Source of the DNA: an uncultured Lachnospiraceae bacterium
GTDB taxonomy: Bacteria > Bacillota > Clostridia > Lachnospirales > Lachnospiraceae
Length of the DNA stretch: 64,000 bases
NCBI GenBank assembly: GCA_945929965.1
Contig: CAMEOT010000004.1
Coordinates: 95,074-159,073 of the forward strand
Direction of reading: 5' to 3'
In this document: piece after piece, positions 16,744 through 25,110 of the stretch
Layout of the letters: every line of letters begins with the position of its first letter
How positions within the stretch are numbered: position 1 is the first letter of the stretch
Made by a program: the position numbers and the translations under genes
The notes under the pieces: model-generated
Told to the model about the DNA's origin: nothing
The model's database searches: none
Seen by the model: only the letters and a program-made list of their open reading frames with translations

Positions 16744-18189
16744 CTACAGCAATTCCTTTAACATCTGGTTGACGCTGGCGGGATCTGCTTTTCCCTTCAT
16801 TGCTTTCATGGTCTGGCCTACGAGGAAGCCGATGGCTTTCTCCTTGCCGTTGTGGTAGTCCTCTACCGACTGGGGATTGGCTGCGATGACTTCCTCTACA
16901 ACTTTGCGCAATGCCCCTTCGTCGTTGACGGTCTTCAGTCCTTTCTCTTCCACATACTGTTCGGGATCCACATCTTCCTCAAACATCACCTGAAATACTT
17001 CCTTTGCCACAGAAGAGTTGATCACTTTACCATCCACCAGGGTGATCAGTTTGCTCAGATGCTCCGGTGAGAAACGAATATCCTCCGGCTCCATCTCTTT
17101 TTCTTTTAACAGGCGCATGGTCTCTACCATCAGCCAGTTGGACACTTTCTTCGGCTGGCTGCCCAGTGCCACGCACGTCTCGAAGATATCTGCCAGATGC
17201 TTGGATCCGGTAATGATGTCAATATCATATTCCGGAATATCATACTCTTCCTTGTAACGCTTCATCTTCTCGGTGCGGAATTCCGGCTGTCTGCTGCGGA
17301 TGTTTTCCAGCCACTCATCACTGATATAGACCGGTACCAGATCGGGATCCGGGAAGTAACGATAATCCTGGGCATCCTCCTTGGAACGCATGGCGTAGGA
17401 ATATTCCTTATTGTCGTCCCAGCGTCTGGTCTCCTGTATCACTTCTTTTCCGGCCTCCAGCAGATCAATCTGCCGCTCTCTTTCACCCTGAATAGCTCTG
17501 GCGATAGCTTTAAAAGAGTTCAGGTTCTTCATCTCGGTACGGGTTCCGAATTTTTCCGCACCCACTTCTCTCACAGACAGGTTCACATCCGCACGCATGG
17601 AACCTTCCTGCAGTTTACAGTCGGAAGCTCCCAGATACTGGATCAGCAGACGCAATTTTTCCAGATAGGCAATGACTTCGTCAGCGCTGCGCATATCCGG
17701 CTCGGATACGATCTCGATCAGAGGTACACCGGAACGGTTGTAGTCCACCAGTGTACAGTCTTCCCAGTCGTCATGCACCAGTTTGCCGGCATCCTCCTCC
17801 ATATGGATCTCGTGGATGCGCACCGGCTTCGTATAGGTGCCGCCGTCCTCTCCGGCCACCTCGATTTCTACGGAACCGTTGCGACAGATGGGCAGATACA
17901 GCTGAGAGATCTGATAGTTTTGGGGGTTATCGGGATAGAAATAATTTTTTCTGTCAAATTTGCAATACTGAGTGATGGTGCAGTTGGTTGCAAGACCTAC
18001 TGCCACCGCATATTCTACCACCTGTTTATTCAGCACGGGAAGAGATCCGGGCATACCGGTACACACCGGACAGGTATGAGTATTGGGTCTGCCGCCGAAC
18101 GCCGTGGAACAGCCGCAGAATATTTTTGTCTTCGTGGCAAGCTCTACATGAACTTCCAGGCCGATGACGGTTTCATATTGTTTTGCCAT
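16744..18189 (-). CDS. gatB: Asp/Glu-tRNA amidotransferase subunit B
   Basis: 481 residues. GatB phosphorylates the mischarged Asp- or Glu-tRNA and, with GatA-derived ammonia, makes Asn- or Gln-tRNA. Visible: YETVIGLEVHVEL (5-17), a zinc site CGC...THTCPVCTG (about 25-45), FDRKNYFYPDNPQNYQ (about 83-98), and the helical tail YqeY-like domain ending LVGQTMKAMKGKADP. Length matches the family. Last gene of the aspS-gatCAB operon. RBS GGAAAGG is embedded in a segment that resembles the gatC and fliW leaders. Confidence 0.96.
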   Translation of the reverse strand: MAKQYETVIGLEVHVELATKTKIFCGCSTAFGGRPNTHTCPVCTGMPGSLPVLNKQVVEYAVAVGLATNCTITQYCKFDRKNYFYPDNPQNYQISQLYLPICRNGSVEIEVAGEDGGTYTKPVRIHEIHMEEDAGKLVHDDWEDCTLVDYNRSGVPLIEIVSEPDMRSADEVIAYLEKLRLLIQYLGASDCKLQEGSMRADVNLSVREVGAEKFGTRTEMKNLNSFKAIARAIQGERERQIDLLEAGKEVIQETRRWDDNKEYSYAMRSKEDAQDYRYFPDPDLVPVYISDEWLENIRSRQPEFRTEKMKRYKEEYDIPEYDIDIITGSKHLADIFETCVALGSQPKKVSNWLMVETMRLLKEKEMEPEDIRFSPEHLSKLITLVDGKVINSSVAKEVFQVMFEEDVDPEQYVEEKGLKTVNDEGALRKVVEEVIAANPQSVEDYHNGKEKAIGFLVGQTMKAMKGKADPASVNQMLKELL

Positions 18190-18197
18190 AGTAAATA

Positions 18198-18212
18198 CCT
18201 TTCCGTACCCGC
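18198..18212 (-). repeat. GCRGGT-GGAAAGG leader box, gatB copy
   Basis: Minus strand GCGGGTACGGAAAGG, nearly identical to the box before fliW (40617-40631) and similar to that before gatC (20077-20092). Here the GGAAAGG is at RBS distance from the ATG. Confidence 0.4.
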
Positions 18213-18281
18213 ATTTCTTATACGATGTTTACGAGGTTGTATCACCCTGCGAGTACAAATTGTGTATATATTTCCATTACT

Positions 18282-19718
18282 CTACTTCACACTCTGCTCA
18301 TAGGTGTATGCTGCGCGAATCAGCTTTTTCTCCTGGAAACAATCACCGATCAGCTGCATACCGATGGGAAGTCCCTTGGAATCCGTACCGCAGGGTACAC
18401 TGATACCGGGCAGTCCCGCCAGGTTGATGGAGATGGTGTAGATATCTCCTAAATACATCTTGATGGGATCCGACAGGCTGCTGCCCAGCTTCGGTGCTGT
18501 GGTGGGTGCCACCGGTCCTAAGATCACATCATATTTTGCAAAAGCTTCGTCGAACGCCTTTTTGATCAGCGCTTTTACACGGAGTGCCTTCAGGTAATAC
18601 GCATCGTAATAACCGGAACTTAGCACGAAGGATCCCAACATGATACGACGCTTCACTTCGGGACCAAAGCCCTGAGAACGGCTTCTCTTGTACATGGTGT
18701 GCAGATCCTCCGCATCCTGGGCACGATAGCCGTATTTCACACCGTCGAAACGCTCCAGGTTGGAACTTGCCTCCGCAGCCGCGATCGTATAATAGGTGGG
18801 GATCGCATAGTCCACCAGACTTAAGTCAAACTCCTCTACCTCTGCACCCTGCGCTTTCAGTACTTCCGCTGCTGCCAGCACCGCATCTCTGACCTCGGGA
18901 TCCAGTCCTTCGCCGAAATAATCTCTGGGAATACCGATCTTCATTCCCTTCACATCTGCTACCAGTGCGGAGGTAAAATCCGTATTCTTCCGCTCCATGG
19001 AAGTGGAATCCTTGGGATCATGGGAGGTGATGGCTTCCAGCACGGTGGCACAGTCTGTCACATCCTTGGTCAGCGGTCCGATCTGGTCCAGAGAGGAACC
19101 ATAAGCGATCAGTCCGTAACGGGATACCGTTCCGTAGGTAGGCTTCATGCCTACCACACCGCAATAAGATGCGGGCTGCCTAATGGAGCCACCGGTGTCG
19201 GAACCCAGTGCTGCGAAACATTCCTCCGCTGCTACTGCCGCCGCAGAACCTCCGGAAGAACCTCCGGGGACATGCTCCGGGTTTCTGGGGTTCTTCGTCA
19301 CACCGTAATAAGAAGTCTCTGTAGTACTGCCCATGGCGAACTCATCCATGTTGGTCTTGCCCAGGATCACCGCACCTGCTTTTTCCAGATTCAGCACTGC
19401 TTCCGCGCTGAACGTGGGAACAAAATTCTCTAATATTTTAGAAGAGCAGGTGGTCAGGGTACCTTCCGTACACATATTGTCTTTGATGGCAAAAGGAACT
19501 CCGGCTAAGGGTCCGGTCAGTTCGCCTGCCTCTATTTTCTTCTGTACTTCTTCTGCCTGCTTTAATGCTTTTTCCCGTTCCACAGTCACATAACAGTGGT
19601 AGGTATCTTCACCGGCTGCGATTTTGTCCAGGACTGCCTGCGTCGCTTCCACCGCCGTAGTCTTCCCTTCCCGGATCGCCTTTGCCAGCTCTACTGCTGT
19701 CAGGGATAAAATATCCAT
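18282..19718 (-). CDS. gatA: Asp/Glu-tRNA amidotransferase subunit A
   Basis: 478 residues, amidase-signature glutaminase that releases ammonia for GatB. Ser-Ser-Lys triad: Lys in VPFAIKDN (near 77), Ser in PGGSSGGSAAAV (near 152) and nucleophile Ser in GSDTGGSIRQPA (near 176). GatA-typical QIGPLTKDVTD and RIMLGSFVLSSGYYDAYY follow. Two in-frame ATGs lie 6 nt apart; the second (19718) is 6 nt from GGAGA and is preferred. Third gene of aspS-gatC-gatA-gatB. Confidence 0.96.
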   Translation of the reverse strand: MDILSLTAVELAKAIREGKTTAVEATQAVLDKIAAGEDTYHCYVTVEREKALKQAEEVQKKIEAGELTGPLAGVPFAIKDNMCTEGTLTTCSSKILENFVPTFSAEAVLNLEKAGAVILGKTNMDEFAMGSTTETSYYGVTKNPRNPEHVPGGSSGGSAAAVAAEECFAALGSDTGGSIRQPASYCGVVGMKPTYGTVSRYGLIAYGSSLDQIGPLTKDVTDCATVLEAITSHDPKDSTSMERKNTDFTSALVADVKGMKIGIPRDYFGEGLDPEVRDAVLAAAEVLKAQGAEVEEFDLSLVDYAIPTYYTIAAAEASSNLERFDGVKYGYRAQDAEDLHTMYKRSRSQGFGPEVKRRIMLGSFVLSSGYYDAYYLKALRVKALIKKAFDEAFAKYDVILGPVAPTTAPKLGSSLSDPIKMYLGDIYTISINLAGLPGISVPCGTDSKGLPIGMQLIGDCFQEKKLIRAAYTYEQSVK

Positions 19719-19769
19719 ATCCATTCTCCTTTTTCAACACCCTAATCGAAAGTCTGAAGACTTTTGACC

Positions 19770-20063
19770 TCAGTCAAAAGTCTTTGGTACAACAAACATG
19801 TTGTCCTTCTCACCGGGTGCATTTACCAGGGTCTGCTCACTCTCGTCCCCGTTGGTCACCACATCCTCACGGAAGACATTCTGTACCGGGAACACATGGG
19901 ACATGGGCTCCACCCCGGTGGTATCCAGTTCACTCAGTTTGTCGATATAGTCAAGCATCCTGCCCATATCTTTTTTCGCCGCTTCCTTCTCTTCGTCAGA
20001 GAGCTCCAGCTTCGCCAGAATGCCGACATAATCTATAGTCTCGTCACTGATTATATTTGCCAT
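19770..20063 (-). CDS. gatC: Asp/Glu-tRNA amidotransferase subunit C
   Basis: 97 residues. GatC wraps around GatA and tethers it to GatB. Typical pattern: [36 protein letters not shown] and the NVFREDVV segment. Second gene of the operon, 123 bp after the aspS stop; that gap contains the 66-bp structured repeat and another hairpin (CTTTGTGCC / GGCCCAAAG). AGAGGA lies just upstream of the ATG. Confidence 0.93.
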   Translation of the reverse strand: MANIISDETIDYVGILAKLELSDEEKEAAKKDMGRMLDYIDKLSELDTTGVEPMSHVFPVQNVFREDVVTNGDESEQTLVNAPGEKDNMFVVPKTFD

Positions 20064-20076
20064 AATAATCCTCTCG

Positions 20077-20092
20077 CCTTTCCATAACCTGC
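20077..20092 (-). repeat. GCRGGT-GGAAAGG leader box, gatC copy
   Basis: Minus strand GCAGGTTATGGAAAGG, about 14 nt before the gatC start; related to the gatB and fliW leader boxes. It follows directly after a hairpin, as in the fliW leader. Confidence 0.35.
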
Positions 20093-20121
20093 AAACTTTG
20101 GGCCTTAAGGCACAAAGCCCG

Positions 20122-20187
20122 GTGCGGAACTTAGAACTTCTTCACGAAAGAGCCTCTGCTCTGAGTGACTAGAAGTTCTTTTCGCAC
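20122..20187 (-). repeat. 66-bp structured intergenic repeat, copy 1 (abuts the aspS stop)
   Basis: A nested hairpin: GTGCG/CGCAC outer stem, AGAACTTCT/AGAAGTTCT middle stem, TCAC/GTGA, and GAGC/GCTC closing a CTCT loop. It begins in the TAG stop of aspS. Copy 2 at 42380-42445 has the same length, 58 of 66 identical positions by eye, and three base pairs changed on both sides (outer stem two pairs, inner stem one pair). Not a classical terminator: no T run follows on either strand. Function unknown. Confidence 0.85.
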
Positions 20188-21923
20188 TAATCTCTAACCT
20201 TAATGTGTACCTCACGCAGCTGTTGCTCTGTTACTTCGCCGGGAGCTCCGCACATGAGATCCTGGGCATTGCCGTTCATCGGGAAGGCAATGACTTCGCG
20301 AATGTTCTCTTCGTTGCGAAGCAGCATAATCATACGATCCACGCCGGGAGCCATTCCTGCATGAGGGGGGGCTCCGAACTGGAATGCCTGATAGAGAGCT
20401 CCGAACTTGGTCTTCAGGGTCTCTTCGTCATAACCTGCAATGGCGAAGGCTTTTTTCATAATCTCAATGTCATGATTACGCACCGCACCGGAGGACAGTT
20501 CCACGCCGTTGCACACGATGTCGTACTGGTATGCCAAAATCTCCAGTGGATCCATGGTGTTCAGTGCTTCCAGACCGCCCTGGGGCATGGAGAACGGGTT
20601 GTGAGTGAAGCCGATCTGCTTCGTCTCGGAATCCAGTTCAAACATCGGGAAATCGTTCACATAGCAGAAACGGTAAGCATCCTTTTCGATCAGATCCAGC
20701 TTCTCTCCCAACTCGGTACGGATATGACCGGCATAATAGTTTGCCTTATCTTCTTTGTCTGCAATGAAGAAAATAGTATCTCCTGCAGAAAGTCCTGCCA
20801 GCGTTGCCAGCTCTCCTTTCATCTCTTCGGGAATGAACTTGTCGATGGGTCCCTTGTAGCTCATATCCTCTGCCACTTCCAGATAACCAAGTCCGCCCAT
20901 TCCCAAGGAAGTTGCGAAGCTTAGCAGTTTTTCATGGAAGCCTTTGGACATCTCCGCATGTACTTTGATGGCACGAACCGTTCTGCCGATAAAAGGCTTG
21001 AACGTACATCTCTGGAAGAATTCCGTCACATCCATGATCCGTAAGGGATTGCGCAGATCCGGCTTGTCGCAGCCGAACTCCAGCATCGCCTGCTTGTAGC
21101 TGATGATGGGGAAGGGGGTCTGGGTGATCTTGCTGCCTTCGGGAGCAAATTTTTCAAAGGTATCATGCAATACTTCCTCGCCTACCTTGAAGACATCCTC
21201 CTGGGTCACGAAGCTCATCTCGAAATCCAGCTGATAGAACTCTCCGGGAGATCTGTCGGCTCTGGCATCCTCATCACGGAAGCAGGGAGCGATCTGGAAA
21301 TACTTGTCAAATCCGGAAGCCATCAACAGCTGCTTATACTGCTGCGGTGCCTGAGGCAGCGCATAGAATTTTCCTTTAAATTTTCTACTGGGAACGATAT
21401 AGTCTCTGGCGCCCTCGGGAGAAGAAGCACACAGGATCGGAGTCTGGATCTCTAAAAATCCCATGTCCGTCATCTTCTGACGCAGATAACTGATGACTTT
21501 GGAACGGAAGACAATGTTGTCTTTTACTTTAGCGTTCCTAAGGTCAAGATAACGATATTTTAATCTCACATCTTCCCGGATCTCTTTGGATGTCTGGATC
21601 TCGAAAGGAAGCTGCTTATATACTCTTCCCAACACATCGATCTTGTGTGCTTCCAGTTCGATGGTGCCGGAAGGAATCTTCGGGTTGTAGGTCTCTTCAT
21701 CTCTGTGTTCCATGAGACCGGTAATGGACAGGCACATTTCCTTGGTAATGCCTTTTAAGAGCTCCGGCTTACGGATGACCACCTGTAATACACCGTACAT
21801 ATCCCGCAGATCGATAAAGGATACACCGCCGTGGTCACGGATGTTCTCCACCCAGCCTGCCACCTGCAAAGTCTGTCCGATCTGCTGTTCGCTTACGTCT
21901 TTCATTGTTAAATCTCTGTACAT
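20187..21923 (-). CDS. aspS: Aspartyl-tRNA synthetase, probably non-discriminating (Asp/Asn)
   Basis: 578 residues, class II synthetase of bacterial type. N-terminal OB-fold anticodon domain (GWVENIRDHGGVSFIDLRD), motif 2 FRDEDARADR, the GAD insertion domain (about 290-410), and motif 3 GMAPGVDRMIMLL near the C-terminus. Joined in one operon with gatCAB and controlled by a T-box with an Asn codon, which suggests it also charges tRNA-Asn with Asp for transamidation; that is inference, as discriminating and non-discriminating forms cannot be told apart by eye. RBS GGAGG lies 7 nt before the ATG. Confidence 0.95.
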   Translation of the reverse strand: MYRDLTMKDVSEQQIGQTLQVAGWVENIRDHGGVSFIDLRDMYGVLQVVIRKPELLKGITKEMCLSITGLMEHRDEETYNPKIPSGTIELEAHKIDVLGRVYKQLPFEIQTSKEIREDVRLKYRYLDLRNAKVKDNIVFRSKVISYLRQKMTDMGFLEIQTPILCASSPEGARDYIVPSRKFKGKFYALPQAPQQYKQLLMASGFDKYFQIAPCFRDEDARADRSPGEFYQLDFEMSFVTQEDVFKVGEEVLHDTFEKFAPEGSKITQTPFPIISYKQAMLEFGCDKPDLRNPLRIMDVTEFFQRCTFKPFIGRTVRAIKVHAEMSKGFHEKLLSFATSLGMGGLGYLEVAEDMSYKGPIDKFIPEEMKGELATLAGLSAGDTIFFIADKEDKANYYAGHIRTELGEKLDLIEKDAYRFCYVNDFPMFELDSETKQIGFTHNPFSMPQGGLEALNTMDPLEILAYQYDIVCNGVELSSGAVRNHDIEIMKKAFAIAGYDEETLKTKFGALYQAFQFGAPPHAGMAPGVDRMIMLLRNEENIREVIAFPMNGNAQDLMCGAPGEVTEQQLREVHIKVRD

Positions 21924-21985
21924 ATCGCACCTCCTGTTATATAGTGTCCCGAATGTGCGCTCCCTGTACAGCTTATTTTTGAATA

Positions 21986-22021
21986 CAAAAAGCCCCGGGA
22001 CATGTAAAACATATCCCGGGA
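21986..22021 (-). terminator. T-box terminator
   Basis: Minus strand TCCCGGGATATG / CATGTCCCGGG hairpin followed by GCTTTTTG. It is the OFF structure of the aspS leader and would be displaced by the antiterminator that contains the T-box sequence. Confidence 0.92.
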
Positions 22022-22264
22022 CGAATCATCTAATCCGTGGTACCACCCGAATTGACAGGCGCCTTTGCCCATCCACTCTTGTCACTTAACGCATGCAACG
22101 TGTCATCCTAGCTGTCTCTTAATCCCACAGTTCAGATGACCTGCTCCGGAGTGTTCCCTTCGCCAGCTTCCGCAAACAGCGCTCTCAGTCGGTGACGCTG
22201 TATTCCTGTCGTTTCCCTTGGCAAGAGTCTCTTTCATAGCATTTACAAATTAGTTTTTCAACTT
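21986..22264 (-). ncRNA. T-box leader of aspS-gatCAB, specifier AAC (Asn) overlapping GAA (Glu)
   Basis: Reads uncharged tRNA and decides termination. The T-box core GGGTGGTACCACGG lies at 22048-22035, with the terminator downstream. Stem I folds by hand as TGCT/AGCA, GAG/CTC, TTGCCA/TGGCGA and a distal ACAGCG/CGCTGT arm. The 3' side of the specifier loop reads AGGGAACA; AAC (22155-22153) is 6 nt before the GAGC K-turn strand, the same distance as the glycine codon in the B. subtilis glyQS leader. GAA (22156-22154) overlaps by one-base shift. No GAC (Asp) codon is in this position. Confidence 0.88.
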
Positions 22265-22270
22265 AGGTTT

Positions 22271-22299
22271 ATAATATTCGCACGAAAGAAATCTGTCAA
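22271..22299 (-). promoter_or_regulatory. Promoter of aspS-gatCAB
   Basis: Minus strand TTGACA (22299-22294), 17 nt, TATTAT (22276-22271), just upstream of the T-box and 19 nt past the potD stop. Confidence 0.85.
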
Positions 22300-22317
22300 G
22301 CGTTTTTTATTATAAAT

Positions 22318-23367
22318 TTAATTGCATGCATTTTTGAACTGATTCCAGATCTCCGCATGCAGATCCTCTGCTTCCTGGGAGATGTTCTGCACGATCTCAC
22401 CTTCCGCTGCATCCTCCGGCAGTACGATCATTTTCTTCATTTCATCGGAAATATACTCTTCCGCTGCCTTGTTGGTACAGTAGTAGCCGATGTAATCATA
22501 ACATTCTGCCGCATTTTCCGGCTCATTGATATAATCCAGGAACGCATAAGCTGCATCCGCATTGGGTGCCTTGGAGGGTACAAATCCTGCCATGATACCG
22601 AAGCCCAGTCCCTCCTTGGGATATACCACTTCCAGATCCGGTCTCGCCTGCAGTGCTGCAGATACCTGGGAAGTATACAGGAATGCTGCTGCCACCTCTC
22701 CGCTGATCAGATAGTCCTGGGTGTTATTGTCGTTGATCACGCGGATATTGGGAGCCAGGGTCAGCAGTTTTTCTCCCGCTGCACGGATCACATCCAGATC
22801 CTCTGTATTAAAGGATTCTCCCATGGTTTTTAAGGTAATTCCGTCAATAACACGGTAATTTGCAGTCAGTGCCACATTTTCTTTTAACTCCGGATTCCAC
22901 AGATCCTCATAACCGGTGATCTTCACATCCGTCAGTCCCGGATCGTATACGATCAGCGGAATGCCCGCACCGTAAGGTACCGTATATTCGTTTTGCGGAT
23001 CGTAGAACTGGGACATAAATACGGGATTCAGATTCTCATAAGTGCTGATCTTAGAAGTATCCAGTTTCTGTGCCAGACCTTCCTGAATCGCCAGTTCGAT
23101 GATATAATCATCCGCGATGACCAGATCATAGTCGCCACCCTTGGTCTCCTCCAGCTTCGCCAGCATATCCTCATCATAGTCAAAATTAGAATAATTGATG
23201 CGGATACCGGTCTCTTTTTCAAAACCATCCAGAATCTCCTGGGGGAACATGCCATCCCAGGTGTAGAGATTCAGTTCTCCCTTGTCTTCCTTACCGCCGG
23301 CGCCACAGCCGGTAAACAGTGTAGCAAGCATGGTAACTGCCAACAACATTGCCAACTTTTTCTTCAT
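22318..23367 (-). CDS. potD: Spermidine/putrescine ABC transporter substrate-binding lipoprotein
   Basis: 349 residues. Signal peptide with lipobox LFTGC (Cys21), so anchored to the outer face of the membrane. The mature part is a type-2 periplasmic-binding fold: NLYTWDGMFPQEILDGFEKETG (30s-50s), DYDLVIADDYIIELA, PYGAGIPLIVYDP, and a C-terminal DAAYAFLDYINEPENA segment typical of PotD/PotF. Binds polyamines and delivers them to PotBC. Last gene of potABCD, 72 bp after potC. RBS GGAGGAG. No terminator is evident before the aspS promoter. Confidence 0.93.
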   Translation of the reverse strand: MKKKLAMLLAVTMLATLFTGCGAGGKEDKGELNLYTWDGMFPQEILDGFEKETGIRINYSNFDYDEDMLAKLEETKGGDYDLVIADDYIIELAIQEGLAQKLDTSKISTYENLNPVFMSQFYDPQNEYTVPYGAGIPLIVYDPGLTDVKITGYEDLWNPELKENVALTANYRVIDGITLKTMGESFNTEDLDVIRAAGEKLLTLAPNIRVINDNNTQDYLISGEVAAAFLYTSQVSAALQARPDLEVVYPKEGLGFGIMAGFVPSKAPNADAAYAFLDYINEPENAAECYDYIGYYCTNKAAEEYISDEMKKMIVLPEDAAEGEIVQNISQEAEDLHAEIWNQFKNACN

Positions 23368-23439
23368 AATCTCCTCCTTCGATGCAGCTTTCCTGCATCC
23401 TCTTCTATTTTTCCATGATTATTACGGACAATTCCCCGA

Positions 23440-24228
23440 TCATTTTTCTCCTGCGGGTGCCTTCACCTTACGCCCCAGCAAATATGCACCCATCAGGCAT
23501 AACAATATCACAATCAGCATGACCGTTGCAAGTGCATTGATCTCCGGGGTCACACCGGTCTTTAATTTCGTATAGATCTTCACCGGCAGTGTATTGACCT
23601 TCGGTCCGGTGACAAAAATGCTGATTACCACATCATCAAAGGACATGGCAAATGCCAGCAGCACGCCGGACAGAATCGCCGGTAATATCTGCGGCAGGAT
23701 CACATCGCAGAACACCTGCCACTTCGTGGCTCCCAGGTCTAACGCCGCCTCTTCCAGAGAATGATCCATTCCCACCAGTCTCGCCCGCACCATAGTAAAA
23801 ATATAGGGCACACAGAACGTGGTATGGGCGATCACCAGAGTGACCATGCCAAAGGGCAGTCCCATCAGGGAAAATACGGACAAAAATACCATTCCCAGAA
23901 TGATCTCCGGAATCATGATGGGAAGCGTGGATACATATGCCACAACCTCATCCGTCTTCCGTTTTCTGCGGCTCATCCCCAGCGCTCCCGAAGTGCCGAT
24001 CAGCACCGCGAACGTGCAACTTAATACCGCCAGGATCAGGCTATTCATCAGTGCTTCTCCAAGATCTCTGTCCCGGAACAGCTCCCGGTACCATTTTAAG
24101 GAGAATCCCTCCCAGACCGAGGTCAGCTTCGAGGTGTTAAAGGAATACACCACTGTCAGAAGGATCGGTATATAGGTCAGCACAGTGATCACCGCCACAT
24201 ATACAAACGGCCATTTTTTCTTTTTCAT
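23440..24228 (-). CDS. potC: Spermidine/putrescine ABC transporter permease PotC
   Basis: 262 residues, six predicted membrane helices. The EAA loop EEAALDLGATKWQVFCDVILPQILP (near 155-180) contacts the ATPase; SFNTSKLTSVWEGFSLKWY is typical of PotC/YdcV permeases. Forms the channel with PotB. Starts 3 bp after the potB stop, so translation is probably coupled. Confidence 0.93.
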   Translation of the reverse strand: MKKKKWPFVYVAVITVLTYIPILLTVVYSFNTSKLTSVWEGFSLKWYRELFRDRDLGEALMNSLILAVLSCTFAVLIGTSGALGMSRRKRKTDEVVAYVSTLPIMIPEIILGMVFLSVFSLMGLPFGMVTLVIAHTTFCVPYIFTMVRARLVGMDHSLEEAALDLGATKWQVFCDVILPQILPAILSGVLLAFAMSFDDVVISIFVTGPKVNTLPVKIYTKLKTGVTPEINALATVMLIVILLCLMGAYLLGRKVKAPAGEK

Positions 24229-24231
24229 ATC

Positions 24232-25110
24232 TTACAACATCCCTTCCAGCTGTGAAGTTCCGGTGATCTTCCGGTACAGACGAATCATCACGGAAGTCAG
24301 TACCATAAGTACCGCGGACAGTGCCGCCGCAAACGGCTGGTTGCGTCCCTTGGTGATCTGTTCCTGTATCACACTGCCCACCAGTACTATCTTATTGCCA
24401 CCTAAGATATCCGCTATGAAAAACAGTCCCATAGACGGAATAAAGGACAGTACCACGCCGGATAACAGACCCGGCAGCGTCAGTCGGAAGCTGACGGTCC
24501 AGAATGCTGTCCACGAGGAAGCTCCCAGATCCCTGGATGCTTCCACCAGAGACATATCCAGCTTCTCTGCACTGGAGTACACCGCCAGGATCATGAAAGG
24601 CAGCAGAGAATAAACCATTCCCACTACCACTGCCGGATAAGTGTAAAGCAGCTTTAACGGCTGATCGGTCAGATGCAGCCCCATCAATATCTTATCCAAC
24701 ACACCGTTGCTGCGGAATACGATGATCCAACCGTAGAGACGGATCAGCGCACTGGTCCAAAACGGAATCATGATAAGAAGCAGCATCCTGCGCTTCCACA
24801 CCGCACTCATCCGCGCCATAAAATACCCGTAAGGATAACCAATCAGTGCCACAAAAAAGGTAGCGGTAAACGCCAGCTTCAGAGACTGCCAAAAGGTATC
24901 CAGATACAACGGCTCCAATATTCTCTTATAATTGTCCAGGGTGAACGTAAAGTCCACGCCCCAGACCTGCGCTCTCTGTAAAAAGCTTAACAGAAACAGA
25001 TACAGGATCGGCAGAGCCACGAACAGAATCGTAAACACATACATGGGAATCAACAGTCCGATATTCCCGGATCTCCTGCGGCTGTTACCTTTGGTTTTCG
25101 TCTTTGTCAT
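24232..25110 (-). CDS. potB: Spermidine/putrescine ABC transporter permease PotB
   Basis: 292 residues with six helices after a basic N-terminus rich in Lys/Arg (1-18). EAA-type loop EASRDLGASSWTAFWTVSFRL near 200-220. Partner of PotC. Its start lies inside the end of potA (26 bp overlap), a sign of translational coupling. The order potA-B-C-D matches the standard polyamine operon. Confidence 0.93.
   Translation of the reverse strand: MTKTKTKGNSRRRSGNIGLLIPMYVFTILFVALPILYLFLLSFLQRAQVWGVDFTFTLDNYKRILEPLYLDTFWQSLKLAFTATFFVALIGYPYGYFMARMSAVWKRRMLLLIMIPFWTSALIRLYGWIIVFRSNGVLDKILMGLHLTDQPLKLLYTYPAVVVGMVYSLLPFMILAVYSSAEKLDMSLVEASRDLGASSWTAFWTVSFRLTLPGLLSGVVLSFIPSMGLFFIADILGGNKIVLVGSVIQEQITKGRNQPFAAALSAVLMVLTSVMIRLYRKITGTSQLEGML

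Noticed and set aside
17197..18303. Long open frame on the plus strand (about 368 codons) opposite gatB
   Set aside because: Antisense shadow of gatB; no RBS, no recognisable domain, and gatB covers the same bases with full family conservation.
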